DNA of 64,000 nucleotides from Apostichopus japonicus (lineage: Eukaryota; Echinodermata; Holothuroidea; Aspidochirotida; Stichopodidae): assembly GCF_037975245.1 (NCBI RefSeq), contig NC_092576.1, positions 27,357,611-27,421,610 of the forward strand. Reading direction: 5' to 3'. Under the pieces are notes generated by a model, which saw only the letters and a list, made by a program, of their open reading frames with translations, was not told the origin of the DNA and did no database searches. The position numbers were made by a program, and so were the translations under genes. Shown piece by piece: positions 1-11,524 of this stretch (within the stretch, counting starts at the first letter, position 1; the number at the start of each line of letters is the position of its first letter).

Positions 1-1645
1 ATATCTGTGGCGAGTGTGGCTTGTTTGGTTACTCAGAGTGGTTAGTTTGAGGTTGATGTCTGTGGTGAGTGTGACTTGCTATGTCCCTCAGGATGGTAAG
101 TTTGAGGTCGATGCCTGTGGCGAGTGTGGCTTGCTGGGTTCCCCAGGATGTGTGACTTGCCGGGTTACTCAGGGTGGTAAGTTTAAGGTTGATATCTGTT
201 GCGAGTGTGGATTGCTGGGTTCCTCAGGAAGATAAGTTTGAGTTTCATGTCTGTAGTGAGTGTGGCTTGCTGGGTTACTCTGGATGGTAAGTTTGAGGTT
301 GATATCTGATGCGAGTGTGGCTTGCATTGTTACTCAGGGAAGTTAGTTTGAGGTTGATGTATGTTGCGAGTGTGGCTTGCTGGGTTCCTCAGGATGGTAA
401 GGTTGATGTCTGTGGCTAGTGTGACTTGCCGGGTTACTCAGGGTGGTAAGTTTAAGGTTGATATCTGTTGCGAGTGTGGCTTGCCGGGTTCCTCAGGATG
501 GTAAGGTTGATGTCTGTGGGTAGTGTGACTTGCCGGGTTACTCTGTATGGTTAGTTTGAGGTTGATGTCTGATGCGAGTGTGGCTTGCATTGTTACTCAG
601 GGAGGTTAGTTTGAGGTTGATGTATGTTGCGAGTGTGGCTTGCTGGGTTCCTCAGGGTGGTAAGGTTGATGTCTGTGGCGAGTGTGACTTGCCAGGTTAC
701 TCAGGGTGGTAAGTTTGAGGTTGATGTCTGATGCGAGTGTGGCTTGCTCAGTTACTCAGGGTGGTTAGTTTGAGGTTGATGTCTGTTGTGAGTGTGGCTT
801 GCTGGGCTCCTTAGGATGGTATGTTTAAGGTTCATATCTGTGGTAAGTGTGACTTGCTATGTTCCTCAGGGTGGTTAGTTTGAGGTTGATGTCTGATGCG
901 AGTGTGGCTTGCTTAGTTACTCAGGGTGGTTAGTTTGAGGTTGATATCTGTTGCGAGTGTGGCTTGCTGGGTTCCTCAGGATGGTAAGGTTGATGTCTGT
1001 GGCTAGTGTGACTTGCCGGGTTACTCAGGGTGGTAAGTTTAAGGTTGATGTCTGTGGGGAGTGTGGCTTGCTGGGTTCCTCAGGATGATAAGTTTGAGTT
1101 TCATGTCTGTGGTGAGTGTGACTTGCCGGGTTCCTCAGGATGGTAAGATTGAGGTTGATGTGGGTGGCGAGTGTGGCTTGCTTGGTAACTCGGGATGGTA
1201 AGTGTGAGTCTATGTTGACGGTTAATGTGGCTTGCTGGGTCTCAGGATGGTATGTTTAAGGTTCTTGTTTGTTGTAAGTGTGACTTGCTATGTTCCTCAG
1301 GGTGGTGAGTTTGAGGTTGATATCTGATGCGGGTGTGGCTTGCTTAGTTACTCAGGGTGGTTAGTTTGAGGTTGATGTATGTTGTGAGTGTGGCTTGCTG
1401 GGTTCCTCAGAATGGTAAGGTTGATGTCTGTGGCTAGTGTGACTTGCCGGGTTACTCAGGGTGGTAAGTTTAAGGTTGATATCTGATGCGAGTGTGGCTT
1501 GCTGGGTTCCTCAGGATGGTAAGTTTGAGGTTGATGTCGGTGGCGAGTGTGGCTTGCTGGGTTATTCAGGATGGTAAGTTTGAGGTTGATGTCTGCGGCG
1601 AGTGTGGCTTCCTGGGTTCCTCAGGATGGTAAGTTTGAGGTTGCC
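1..1645 (+). repeat. POLR3B: 55-bp minisatellite built from a POLR3B exon end plus its splice donor
   Basis: About 30 tandem copies, mostly 55 bp with some 48-bp variants lacking seven bases, run from the window edge to about 1645, so the array starts outside the window. The consensus unit reads in one frame as FEVDVCGECGLLGYSGW, followed at once by GTAAG, and the first T of the next copy completes a GTAAGT donor. This peptide is the segment of RNA polymerase III subunit 2 that directly precedes the residues of the terminal exon at 2345, including the first CxxC of the C-terminal zinc ribbon. The unit is therefore 50 nt of coding exon plus 5 nt of intron. Copies vary: many keep GGATGGTAAG, others read GGGTGGTTAG or GGAAGATAAG. 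The copy spliced in vivo is probably upstream of base 1. Reading through any donor gives GGA TGG TAA, an immediate stop. The array and its translation are direct observation; its origin from the exon is inference from the match. Confidence 0.9.
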
Positions 1646-1651
1646 ATACTG

Positions 1652-2474
<823 letters not shown>

Positions 2475-3465
2475 GAATTGTCAAGAAAATGAAAACAATG
2501 GCTTAAAGGATGAAGGAGTTGACCTCGATGGTAAAAGAAGGGATTAGCGGTGACAGGAGGTGCTCTCCTAAACAGGGATGAAATGATGATGACGATGGAA
2601 AGAAGATGGAGATCTAGCTGATGATGGATTTAGGAAGCTCATCCTCAATCAAGGAAGGGCAGGAAGGAAGAAAGCAAGCAGATGAAAATCAAGCCTGAAG
2701 TCTTGTTTTGTGTTGACATCTTTCTCTGCAATAATCTATAAAGTCTGGAGGATTATTTTTCCTAGAGGTGCAGATGAAACTGAGAAGGTGGTGAAAGTTT
2801 CATGCATTTTTGAGGAATAAATCCTGCGTAAATGAACTAAGTTGACCATTTTCTTTTAACTTACTCATGGAATGTCAGGTGTTGTCTTTTCTGGATCCTT
2901 AATAATGATGTTTAGTCTGGAAAAGTGAGAAACACTGAGCAGTTTAATTTTTTCATAACTAATTGGAAAAGGTTCCATTTAAAAACGAAAATAATATCTT
3001 TATCCTGAGAGGAAACTTGTGTATGCATACTCTCGTGTAAGTGGTAACAATCAGTTACATTTGTAATTTAAATGGTATGGGTTAGCAAACACTTTGTGAA
3101 AGTTACAATTGTTAGGTTTACAACAGGTAGCCTTCATTGGTAGGATTTGTTGTGAACCATAAAGCATGTTTTAGTCTTAAAAAAAATAAGTCTTGAATTT
3201 GATTTAAAAGGATGGGAACCATCGACTTTACCGGCTTTACTTTTAAGGTCTCCTTTATTGCTGCCACAAAATATGCTAAGGAAAGTTGAATAATCCCGTC
3301 AGGTTTGCAAACATCACTTTACCGTGCTCACCTTGAGCAATATGCCATGTTCCTGCATTAAGAGATCTTATTACTGCATAATGTCCTCAATGACTTGGTA
3401 TAATGCAGGGAACATTCTGGGTAATACTTCTAAAGTGGCAACACTAAAGGACCATTTGACTGGTG
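2475..3465 (+). other. POLR3B: POLR3B 3' UTR and downstream flank
   Basis: Unique AT-rich sequence follows the stop codon. A canonical AATAAA at 2816-2821 is the first good polyadenylation signal and gives a 3' UTR of about 360 nt. I see no coding exon in the rest of the stretch. Confidence 0.6.
2816..2821 (+). terminator. POLR3B: Polyadenylation signal AATAAA of POLR3B
   Basis: This canonical hexamer lies about 345 nt after the stop codon, on the coding strand. Its use is inferred from position only. Confidence 0.55.
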
Positions 3466-3709
3466 TCTTCTATAAAGCGGCATTGTATATCAGAACATTG
3501 TAATGATGTCAGCCTGTAGATGTGCTGTCTGTTATAACAAGTGACATTGTACATCAGAACATTGTAATGATGTCAGCATGTAGATGTGCTGTCTGTTATA
3601 ACAAGTGACATTGTACAGCAGAACATTGTAATGATGTCAGCCTGTAGATGTGGTGTCTGTTATAACAAGTGACATTGTACAGCAGAACATTGTAATGATG
3701 TCAACCTGT
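3465..3709. repeat. 64-bp tandem repeat, about 3.8 copies
   Basis: Four consecutive copies of a 64-bp unit containing CAGAACATTGTAATGATGTC and TGCTGTCTGTTATAACAAG differ at only a few bases. The first copy is the most diverged. No coding role is visible. Confidence 0.9.
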
Positions 3710-6059
3710 GCATATGCACAAAGTGGTCATGATTCTTTGGTGTTTGGTTGGTATTTTAGTTTGTCACAGTTATGAGAATATCTATAAGCAGAGAACTAGG
3801 AGTCCTGCTATGTTATTTGATAGTTACCAGCACTATCTGTGAGAAGGTTTGATATTGGTTACGGTTTCAATTTGAACTGTTCGTTCCTACCGGTAACGTG
3901 TAGGGTTTTAGGTTCCTCCGGTGAGGTAATGGAATTTGAACAATAGGTCTAGTTCCTTATAGTGCTGTATGTACGTACCTTTGATAGGCTCTGGATGTTG
4001 GCGTAAGATTTGATTCTGTTGCGGTTGGGTTCTGTTTCAATCCTAATACCAGCTTGATTTCAATGGGTTTTGTTGCCGAAGAAAATTCACATTTGACAGA
4101 TGAAAGAAGAACATATTCTTTGTATCCAGGTATGTTTTGCATTCCTATGTACTGTTTGTCGAAATGATAACATTTAAAGTTGAGATTTGTTTTGCTCCAG
4201 AAGCAATCTTAAGCAAACAGGAGTGATGTAATAAATGCAAACTTAAACAGTTTTTTTTTGGTTCAAAATATTATTTATGATATTATAATTTTCAACCTTT
4301 GGGATGGTATCAGTATGAATACACAATTACAGTCACTGGTACATGAATGATTCACCTCAGCTTTAAATCTGTCTTTACTTACTGGGTAAAATAGTGGGAA
4401 TGTGAAAGCAGCGATGGGGATGGTACACATGTATTTGGTTCCTAGTTCATTCACATTGCAATATGGTAGACTTAAGTAAACACATTTAATGTTTTTGTGT
4501 GAGTTTTTTTTTTGGGGGGGGGGGAGGGGGAGATAATGTATTGCTAGATTCAACACTTCTAGGGTTACAATTCCAACAATGAATAGTAACCTCAAGTGAC
4601 AAATAATAATTCAGTTCAGCTTAAAATGTTACTAGGACAAAGACTTGATCAAGTCTGAGGATGACATCGGACCAGTGATGATAGGAAAACCCAGAGGCGT
4701 GTATTGCTTTAAACTTTACGATTTTTATTAAACGAGTTTTATCATGTCAGTTTCAGTCAATCCATGACAAAGAAATCAAAACAAATTGTTTAAAAATAGA
4801 TTAATCTTAGTATGCCATAACTGCATGATAATTAACCAGCATGTAAACTGTCTTACATTACTTAAATCTGACTTTAATCAATACAGTAATTAACTTGGCT
4901 GTAACCTGTATGCACTTATGCACTATATGCACTTATACCAAAATCAGGCCTAGCCTCTGAAGTGGCAAACATGCAGTTAAATTGTAAACGAACATTGTAA
5001 AGTTGATCTTAGTTTTACTTTTATCTGTGTAGTGATTTTCCTCCTTGTCAGTTAACCGTAAAATGCAGGTTTTAATAACAAAAACACCAAACTTTAAATT
5101 CGTCATTTAACTACCAGAATTGTCCGTGTGTCGACGTTGTTTTTCCTAAGAAAAAACACGAACAAAAATGGTTGTATATACACAAATAAATGTCACAGTC
5201 GTAAAATATACTATTACCCGGTTAACTGTACTTCTTCATTTTATGCATGTCAGGACCAACACGGCCGTCATGGTCAGAATCACCTGTATGATGAATGTTC
5301 TAACAGTTACATTCGACGGTAATTCCTTGTTCGATTGTTACAGGAGAAACACCATACAAGGTCGCATACTCTGAAGGTTAACACAATAACAATTGCCAAG
5401 TGGAAAGCTATGTACAACTCACAATTGCTTTAGATATTGTAATAATTGATATCATACTGTCTTAACATTATCAAGTCATCTGAACATTTGAAGATGATGA
5501 CATTTCTTTAAAGTTCTAAAGTTACTAAAGGTTCCAAAAGTAAGGTTCCAAAAGACCTTCTTTCTCTATATCTCTCTCTGTAAGTTTCAAACACATTCCA
5601 AAATATTGAGAAATGCCACGATAGATGACCTAATTACAATGCTATAGGACAGATGGTACGACATATTCTCCTTAAAGCTGTACAAAGAATGGCAATAATT
5701 TTGACCTTTTACCATATTTAGGAAAGAGAGTAATTTAAACCTTACATACGACTAAATCTAAATGGTGTTTAAAGAACATGGATATTTATATCAAAATGAC
5801 TCTTATGAAAGGTGGATAAGTTGCAGTAAAGATTGATCAATTGAAAGTTACCGTAACCAAAATCTCATAATCCATCAGTCATTATAATTTTGTAAGCAAA
5901 AAAACGTTCTGCTATTCTTGTAAGTGCCTATGCGCACACCTTTACCATGTAATTTATAATCACCATGTTTTGACACTTTATCTCCCTTGTTTTCCCTTTG
6001 TTTTGTACAGGTGGTAACACTTTACTAGTAAAATAATTACAAATACTCGAAAGTGCAGT
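3710..6059. other. Intergenic, no gene recognised
   Basis: AT-rich sequence with short open frames that show no codon bias, domain or paired splice sites. It includes a T-run followed by a G-run at about 4505-4527. Confidence 0.5.
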
Positions 6060-7795
6060 AAAATTTCAGCTTATGTAAACCACAGCTTAAACCACAGCTT
6101 TCAATGACGTTACCTCCTGATGAAACCTCTCACTGTTTTCCTCGATTCGTTCCCGTGTCTGGGGAATCTCTGAGAAAAATCATCATGAACTCCCCCGCCT
6201 CAACATGTAGACTGGATCCGATTCCAACAAGCCTGCTCAAAAACTGTATTGATGTTCTTTTGCCGACCATCACTAAAATTGTGAACCTCTCCTTGTCAAA
6301 TGGGCACTTTCCGGACTCTTTAAAATGTGCTCATATAACACCTCTCTTCAAAAAAGGGAAGGTATGCAAAAATGACCTGAAGAGCTACCGCCCAATCGCA
6401 AACTTGAAGTTCCTGGCCAAGACAATTGAACGTGTTTGCTCAAAGCAGATCCAGAACTATCTCCGGAACAATAAACTGCTTGGTGAGAAGCAGAGCGCTT
6501 ATCGTGCCCACCATAGCACGGAGACGGCGCTGCTGCGCGTCTACAACGACTTGCTTCTCACTGCTGACAAGGGCGAGGAGGCCATCCTAGTGTTGTTGGA
6601 TTATTCGGCAGCATTCGATACCATTAACCATGACATCTTCTTTCAGCGTCTGCAGAATAGATACGGTGTGTCCGGCAACGCTCTGTGTTGGTTTAAATCT
6701 TATTTCACCAACAGATCCCAAGCTGTAGTTGTAAATGACTGTATATCTAATGTTCATAAACCAGTAGGAGGAGTTCCTCAAGGATCTGTCATGGGCCCTT
6801 TATCGTTCACAATGTATACCTCACCTGTAGAGGATATTATTAAGGCCCATGGCATGAGCGGTATGTTATATGCGGACGACACACAAGTCTATGCGATTAA
6901 ATCTGGATGTGATCATGGAGCCACACTCGCAAAACTTGGAGCGTGTATTTCCGATATAAGGTCGTGGTCTGCTGCAAATGACATGAAATTGAATGACGAC
7001 AAAACTGAACTAATTCATATATCTTCTAAATTCCGAACTGCTGCTCCAATTCCTTCACTGAAGATTGGAACCACACACGTCGAGCCAGTCAACAATGCCA
7101 GGAATCTAGGAGTTATTTTCGACAAAAATCTGGATATGAATCAACATATTAATAACATATGCCGATCTGCTTCTTCTGCTCTTCATAAAATTGGAAAGAT
7201 TCGCCGCTGCCTGGATCAGCAAACAGCCGAAACACTAGTCCACGCCTTTGTTTCATCCCGTGTTGACAACTGTAACAGTTTGCTATACGGTTTGCCCGAT
7301 CAGCAGGTGAATAAGCTTCAACGGATACAAAATTCGGCGGCAAGGTTGATAACCCGCACCAAACGGTCTGAACATATCACACCAATCCTTCGTGATCTTC
7401 ACTGGCTTTCTGTGAAACAACGCATCAACTTCAAAATCCTGCTTCTAACTTTTAAATGTATCCATGGACTTGCTCCAGTGTACCTACAAAACCTCATCCG
7501 GGACTATACGCCACGTTGTTGCCTCCGATCCAGTTCGAAATCTTTACTGGTCACTCCTCCTGTATGCACTAAGTCATACGGCTCTCGCTCGTTTCAGTTC
7601 TCTTCCGCTGTCCTCTGGAATGACTTATCGATCAAAGTTAAAGAAGCTCAGTCAGTAACCAGTTTCAAATCTCTCTTAAAGACTCACCTGTTCTCTTGTT
7701 TGTAGTTTTCTGTCCTTCAGCGCATAGAGACTTAAGTGTGTATTTGCGCTTTATAAGAACTGTGTATTATTATTATTATTATTATTATTATGTAT
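6060..7795 (+). mobile_element. 5'-truncated LINE, L2/CR1-like (Jockey superfamily)
   Basis: The element consists of an open reverse-transcriptase frame, a short 3' UTR with GCGCTTTATAAGAACTG, and a (TAT)n tail at about 7764-7792, as is usual for L2/CR1-type LINEs, which lack a poly(A) tail. The endonuclease half of ORF2 and any ORF1 are absent, and an in-frame TAA at 6059-6061 closes the frame upstream, so the copy is 5'-truncated. I could not place a target-site duplication. Confidence 0.85.
6104..7705 (+). CDS. LINE reverse transcriptase (ORF2 C-terminal part)
   Basis: This 533-residue open frame is the reverse-transcriptase half of a non-LTR retrotransposon ORF2, which copies the element RNA at a nicked chromosomal target. 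Motif 1-2 is seen as PLFKKG with LKSYRPI (about residues 84-107). Motif A has LLDYSAAFD with D166 and D172. GVPQGS starts at residue 223, and the catalytic YADD box is at 256-259. The C-terminal part has HAFVSSRVDNCNSLLYGLP and HITPILRDLHWLSV, which typify the L2/CR1 group. The absence of frameshifts or internal stops suggests a fairly young copy. The first Met is simply the first ATG after the truncation and is unlikely to be a natural start. The N-terminal APE endonuclease is missing, so the copy cannot be autonomous. Confidence 0.92.
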   Translation: MTLPPDETSHCFPRFVPVSGESLRKIIMNSPASTCRLDPIPTSLLKNCIDVLLPTITKIVNLSLSNGHFPDSLKCAHITPLFKKGKVCKNDLKSYRPIANLKFLAKTIERVCSKQIQNYLRNNKLLGEKQSAYRAHHSTETALLRVYNDLLLTADKGEEAILVLLDYSAAFDTINHDIFFQRLQNRYGVSGNALCWFKSYFTNRSQAVVVNDCISNVHKPVGGVPQGSVMGPLSFTMYTSPVEDIIKAHGMSGMLYADDTQVYAIKSGCDHGATLAKLGACISDIRSWSAANDMKLNDDKTELIHISSKFRTAAPIPSLKIGTTHVEPVNNARNLGVIFDKNLDMNQHINNICRSASSALHKIGKIRRCLDQQTAETLVHAFVSSRVDNCNSLLYGLPDQQVNKLQRIQNSAARLITRTKRSEHITPILRDLHWLSVKQRINFKILLLTFKCIHGLAPVYLQNLIRDYTPRCCLRSSSKSLLVTPPVCTKSYGSRSFQFSSAVLWNDLSIKVKEAQSVTSFKSLLKTHLFSCL

Positions 7796-9980
7796 ACTGT
7801 TACCTTTCCATTTACTATATATACCACTATTGAAAACATTAAAATATTATTCCTCTAATACACAGATCTTGATTTTCGAGTCAACTTGGCTGTTGGCATT
7901 CATTGTTATATTCTTCTGATAACTTTAGATAGACAACAACTCACATACACCAAAGGAAGATACATTTTAGGAAAATGTGTAAACGAAGATGGTTTCAGAG
8001 TACTGACTACATTCACCACATAAACAATAATAATTAAAACTCAACCGTTATTAAATTGCAATTAATTGTTTACAGTTTATGTATCTTATATTAACTATAC
8101 ATATATCTACAGGTAAAATTATTCAAAGATCTATCTGCAGTTTTTACCAATAGACTGTTCCTTATGTTATCTTTTTCAATCAACTTACTATGGAATCAAA
8201 TGAAATCGGAAGCATTAAGGCCATATAGTCCTGCACAAAGTGTCAGGTTATGTTTACGAGCACGATACGAGTCACGAGCACGAGTTTACGAGCACGAGTC
8301 ACTCCAAGATTAATGTATGTCGTCCAGTTACAGAGTTGTTGACAATTAAAAATTCATAATTTTGGACTTTAAATATGAATGTAAGAGACTGACTTCGGTC
8401 AGCTTTGATAAGCCAATGAGGCTTTTTCGCGAGTTCCTGCTTGCAGGAGGATCCAAAATACATACATTACAAAAAATATATCGAAATTCCATTAGGGACT
8501 TTTATCCCCTCTGGGTAGCGTTAAGCATGTTTCCATTACAATATTCATAGTTTTGACGTCTTTCATTGTTTTACTGTAACGCAAATTTATCTACAGAATA
8601 TATCTGACGTCATGTTCATGAGCAAACAGTTCTTATTATTTTCAGCTACTTTGAGACTCATATAACTAACCATCACGATGGTCCAAAATACAACCTTGCT
8701 AAGACTGCACCGCTAACTCTCTCGAGAACTTGAAGATGCTAAGAATGGCCAGACTCGAAGGAAAGATGACTCTCTGTGAGATTCATGTTGTCCAGGAAAA
8801 GTTTGCGGTTTGTTCAACTCAACAATCAACGCGGAGCAGAGACATTGTCGGCTAATTCGGCTTATGATATAACGAGGCATTTTCTGTTTTGTGGACAATC
8901 AAGAACGACGTAAAAACGCTGATCAGAGACACTGTCGGCTTCATTGGCGTATGATCTTACGAGGCATTGTATGTCAGTTGCCAGGCTCTGTTGCTGTTGA
9001 TAAAATAAAGCGAGAGAGACGTTACCATATGTGTCAAATGATGACAACATCTTTATAAGCTGTTCTAAACGATTCATGTTGCTTATTATGACTATTCAAT
9101 GCAGGCTGGTAGGGTTTATATAACCTTGTATTTTAGAACATGAACATGAAATCAGCAAATAATTTCTTATATTGATCTCTACTCATTGAAACAATACTTT
9201 TCTTGTTCTCATATTTTATGTTTAAGGTTAAATTTATTTTGATAATTGTTATGGAGAAGGAAAGGGGGGGGGGCATGATGATTGTCCAATGTACTTTGTA
9301 TGTTATGTCTGACTTTGATTTGATCTGATTTATTTCACTCCAAAAATACAAAATACAAAGCAAGACACATGTTGTAGAGAGACTTATTTCTACTGTGGTC
9401 CCTCAGCGTACATCTGACAGCAATGATTCCTCAGAATTTTGTATTTTAATATCCCTATAATTTTCATAGTGATTTACACAAGTAGGTATTTTAAATAATT
9501 TCAGATAAAAAACATTGGAACATCTTGATGAATTATGAGGGATTGATAGAATAAGAAACAAGTATTCTCTGAAATTTACTTTTATTAATGAATAATATCA
9601 AACTTTATTTGTTTATAATTTGAGTCTCTTTCATCATAAAACATTGCAGTTCTCGGATTCATTATTTTATATAATAGTCTAATCACAATTAAATATGGAC
9701 ACTAAATGAATGGATCCATTAAGAGTCTGAAGCTTGAATCCTTCCAAAATATGGATCATAGATTTTGTTGAACATACCAACACTAAACTTCATTTTAATA
9801 TAACCTTAGTAATACTGTGGGGACAGAGGGTTCTGTCTAGTTTATGACCAAAACTGGTGAGTGTTTATCAAGGCCTACCTGTAGCGATTCCGGAAGGCTT
9901 CGACCTAAGTAAAACGAAAGAATAAAATAGATAAAATATAAATATTGTGAAAATAATGATTGTGATCATATTATTCGTTA
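7796..9980. other. Intergenic, no gene recognised
   Basis: AT-rich sequence. It includes a small GAGCACGA/GTCACGAG-type repeat at about 8250-8300 and a G-run at about 9265. No convincing exon was found. Confidence 0.45.
8835..8970. repeat. Short duplicated segment (two 45-bp copies)
   Basis: CAGAGACATTGTCGGCT at 8837 and CAGAGACACTGTCGGCT at 8924 each lead through similar sequence to ACGAGGCATT. The two diverged copies lie about 88 bp apart. Confidence 0.6.
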
Positions 9981-9989
9981 ATAGTGTGA

Positions 9990-11035
9990 GCTTAACTATG
10001 TAGCACTAAAGACCACAAAATGGAGATGTTGTGTAGGTTAAATATCAAGAGCTCAAGGGCAATTTGGTTCCTTGCTTATAAGCCTATATTTACAAGGGAC
10101 AGAACTGTCCTAAAAAATTGATTTGGATGTACACACAATATTATTCTCATAAATATCAAAAATCATGTGATAAGGGAAATGTTGAGAACCAGGTGTCCGA
10201 TTTAAGCAAGATATGCACTCTGTCCTGAATGTTAATTGCTGAAACGGTATCAAATTAAACTTTTGGCCACTGATAACTTGAGAATCAGGTGTCCGATTGA
10301 AGCGGGATTTGGTTTCCTCTATAGAGCATACCAAGCTCTATTATATAATTGAAATATTGACCCTTTTTCTTTGCCCCATATTTTTCAAAATAGTCAGATG
10401 TAGACAGTCTGATGAAAACAAACAAGTCTGCATCACCATCCTAACATTCCTTTAATAAAAAAAAAATAAAAAAAACTTTGACCTCTGATTGCTTCGCAAA
10501 CAAAGGTCGCACAGGGGTCAACCCATATACAATTTTAATTGGAAGACCATTTTAGATCTGACTATGGCCATTAAAATGTAAATACCCAAGAAACTAGTAA
10601 CGGTCACCGGAGGTCAAACTGAGGTCAAAGGTCACCCAGATGCGGGTCGACTATTGGATTACAATAGAGTAACTCCCGACCTTCACGGATATCTCGTTCT
10701 CAAGTTATTGCAATAATACTAGTTTTTGACCTCTAATTGAGCTTTGTTGACTTTGAATTACACGACCGTTATGTTTAAAAATAAGCAGTCATATCAGACC
10801 CTGTCAATGGGATTTATTGCGATGTTTAGTAATTTGGTTTTTGGCCCCTAGCTGACCTTTAGTGACCTTCACAGGCACCAAAACAATAGGGTACACCTTC
10901 TTACTATGGCGGATCTATATTTCAAGTTTGAGTTCAGTTCAACTTTCCTTTGTTGAGTTTTAGTGTACCCAAGCAAGTGTCACAGACACACACACACACA
11001 CGCTTACACCCACACACACGCCCAGTTGACTATAT
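9990..11035. repeat. Dispersed repeat copy 1 (shared with 51.9-53.3 kb)
   Basis: The order of blocks matches the copy at 51925-53280 in the same orientation. An opening with a TTGGTTCCTTGCTTATAAG-type sequence is followed by a block with GAACCAGGTGTCCGA. Then come several 150-200 bp subunits of the type TTTGACCTCTAATTGAC and GACCTT-GGATCACA, and an end with GGCACCAAAACAATA leading to a (CA)n tract (about 10985-11030). No coding capacity is visible. Class unknown. Confidence 0.75.
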
Positions 11036-11394
11036 ATATAGGTTTTTTTTTGCTAAAGCAATGAACCAAAAAGTATCATAATTAGCTCTCGTGTAAAGAT
11101 GCATTTCGGAGCAAATTGTTTCATGGCATAGAGTCACTTTTAAATTTCCTTCAGGTAACAAATGAGACATTAAAAGGGTTGCACTGATTTTCTTTAACAG
11201 CATATGAAGTCGCAACCTAAATCAACGCCAGAATATTCAAATAAATATGTATAAACATAACGTTTAGCTGTGTATTGACAATGATTCAGAAATAATGCGT
11301 TTAATAGACCTATGTTATTTGTAACACACATTTCTAAACCCTGACCAACCATCCCAAAAATGATCGATTACCAGTGAGAACTTGCAGAGCCTCA

Positions 11395-11446
11395 TTCATC
11401 TCACACACACCCCCCCCCTCCCCCCTCACATACATACACACACATT
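11395..11446. repeat. CA/C-rich simple repeat
   Basis: Mixed (CA)n and C-run tract, low complexity. Confidence 0.85.
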
Positions 11447-11476
11447 TTCAAATCTGAAGAATATTCCGTGTTTTAC

Positions 11477-11524
11477 CTCTTTTGCATAATCAGCATCCGT
11501 CAGTTCCTCCCCAAGTTGCAACAT
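11477..11524 (-). CDS. Possible 48-bp phase-0 exon (candidate downstream NLR exon)
   Basis: Read on the - strand, an acceptor (TTTAATTTACAG) and a donor (GAG|GTAAAAC) bracket exactly 16 codons, MLQLGEELTDADYAKE, in phase 0 at both ends. The phase matches the end of the LQSG exon at 15944, the nearest upstream candidate on this strand. The peptide is short and acidic and resembles the start of a death-fold helix bundle, but that resemblance is weak. It may be a chance open segment with splice-like flanks. Confidence 0.3.
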
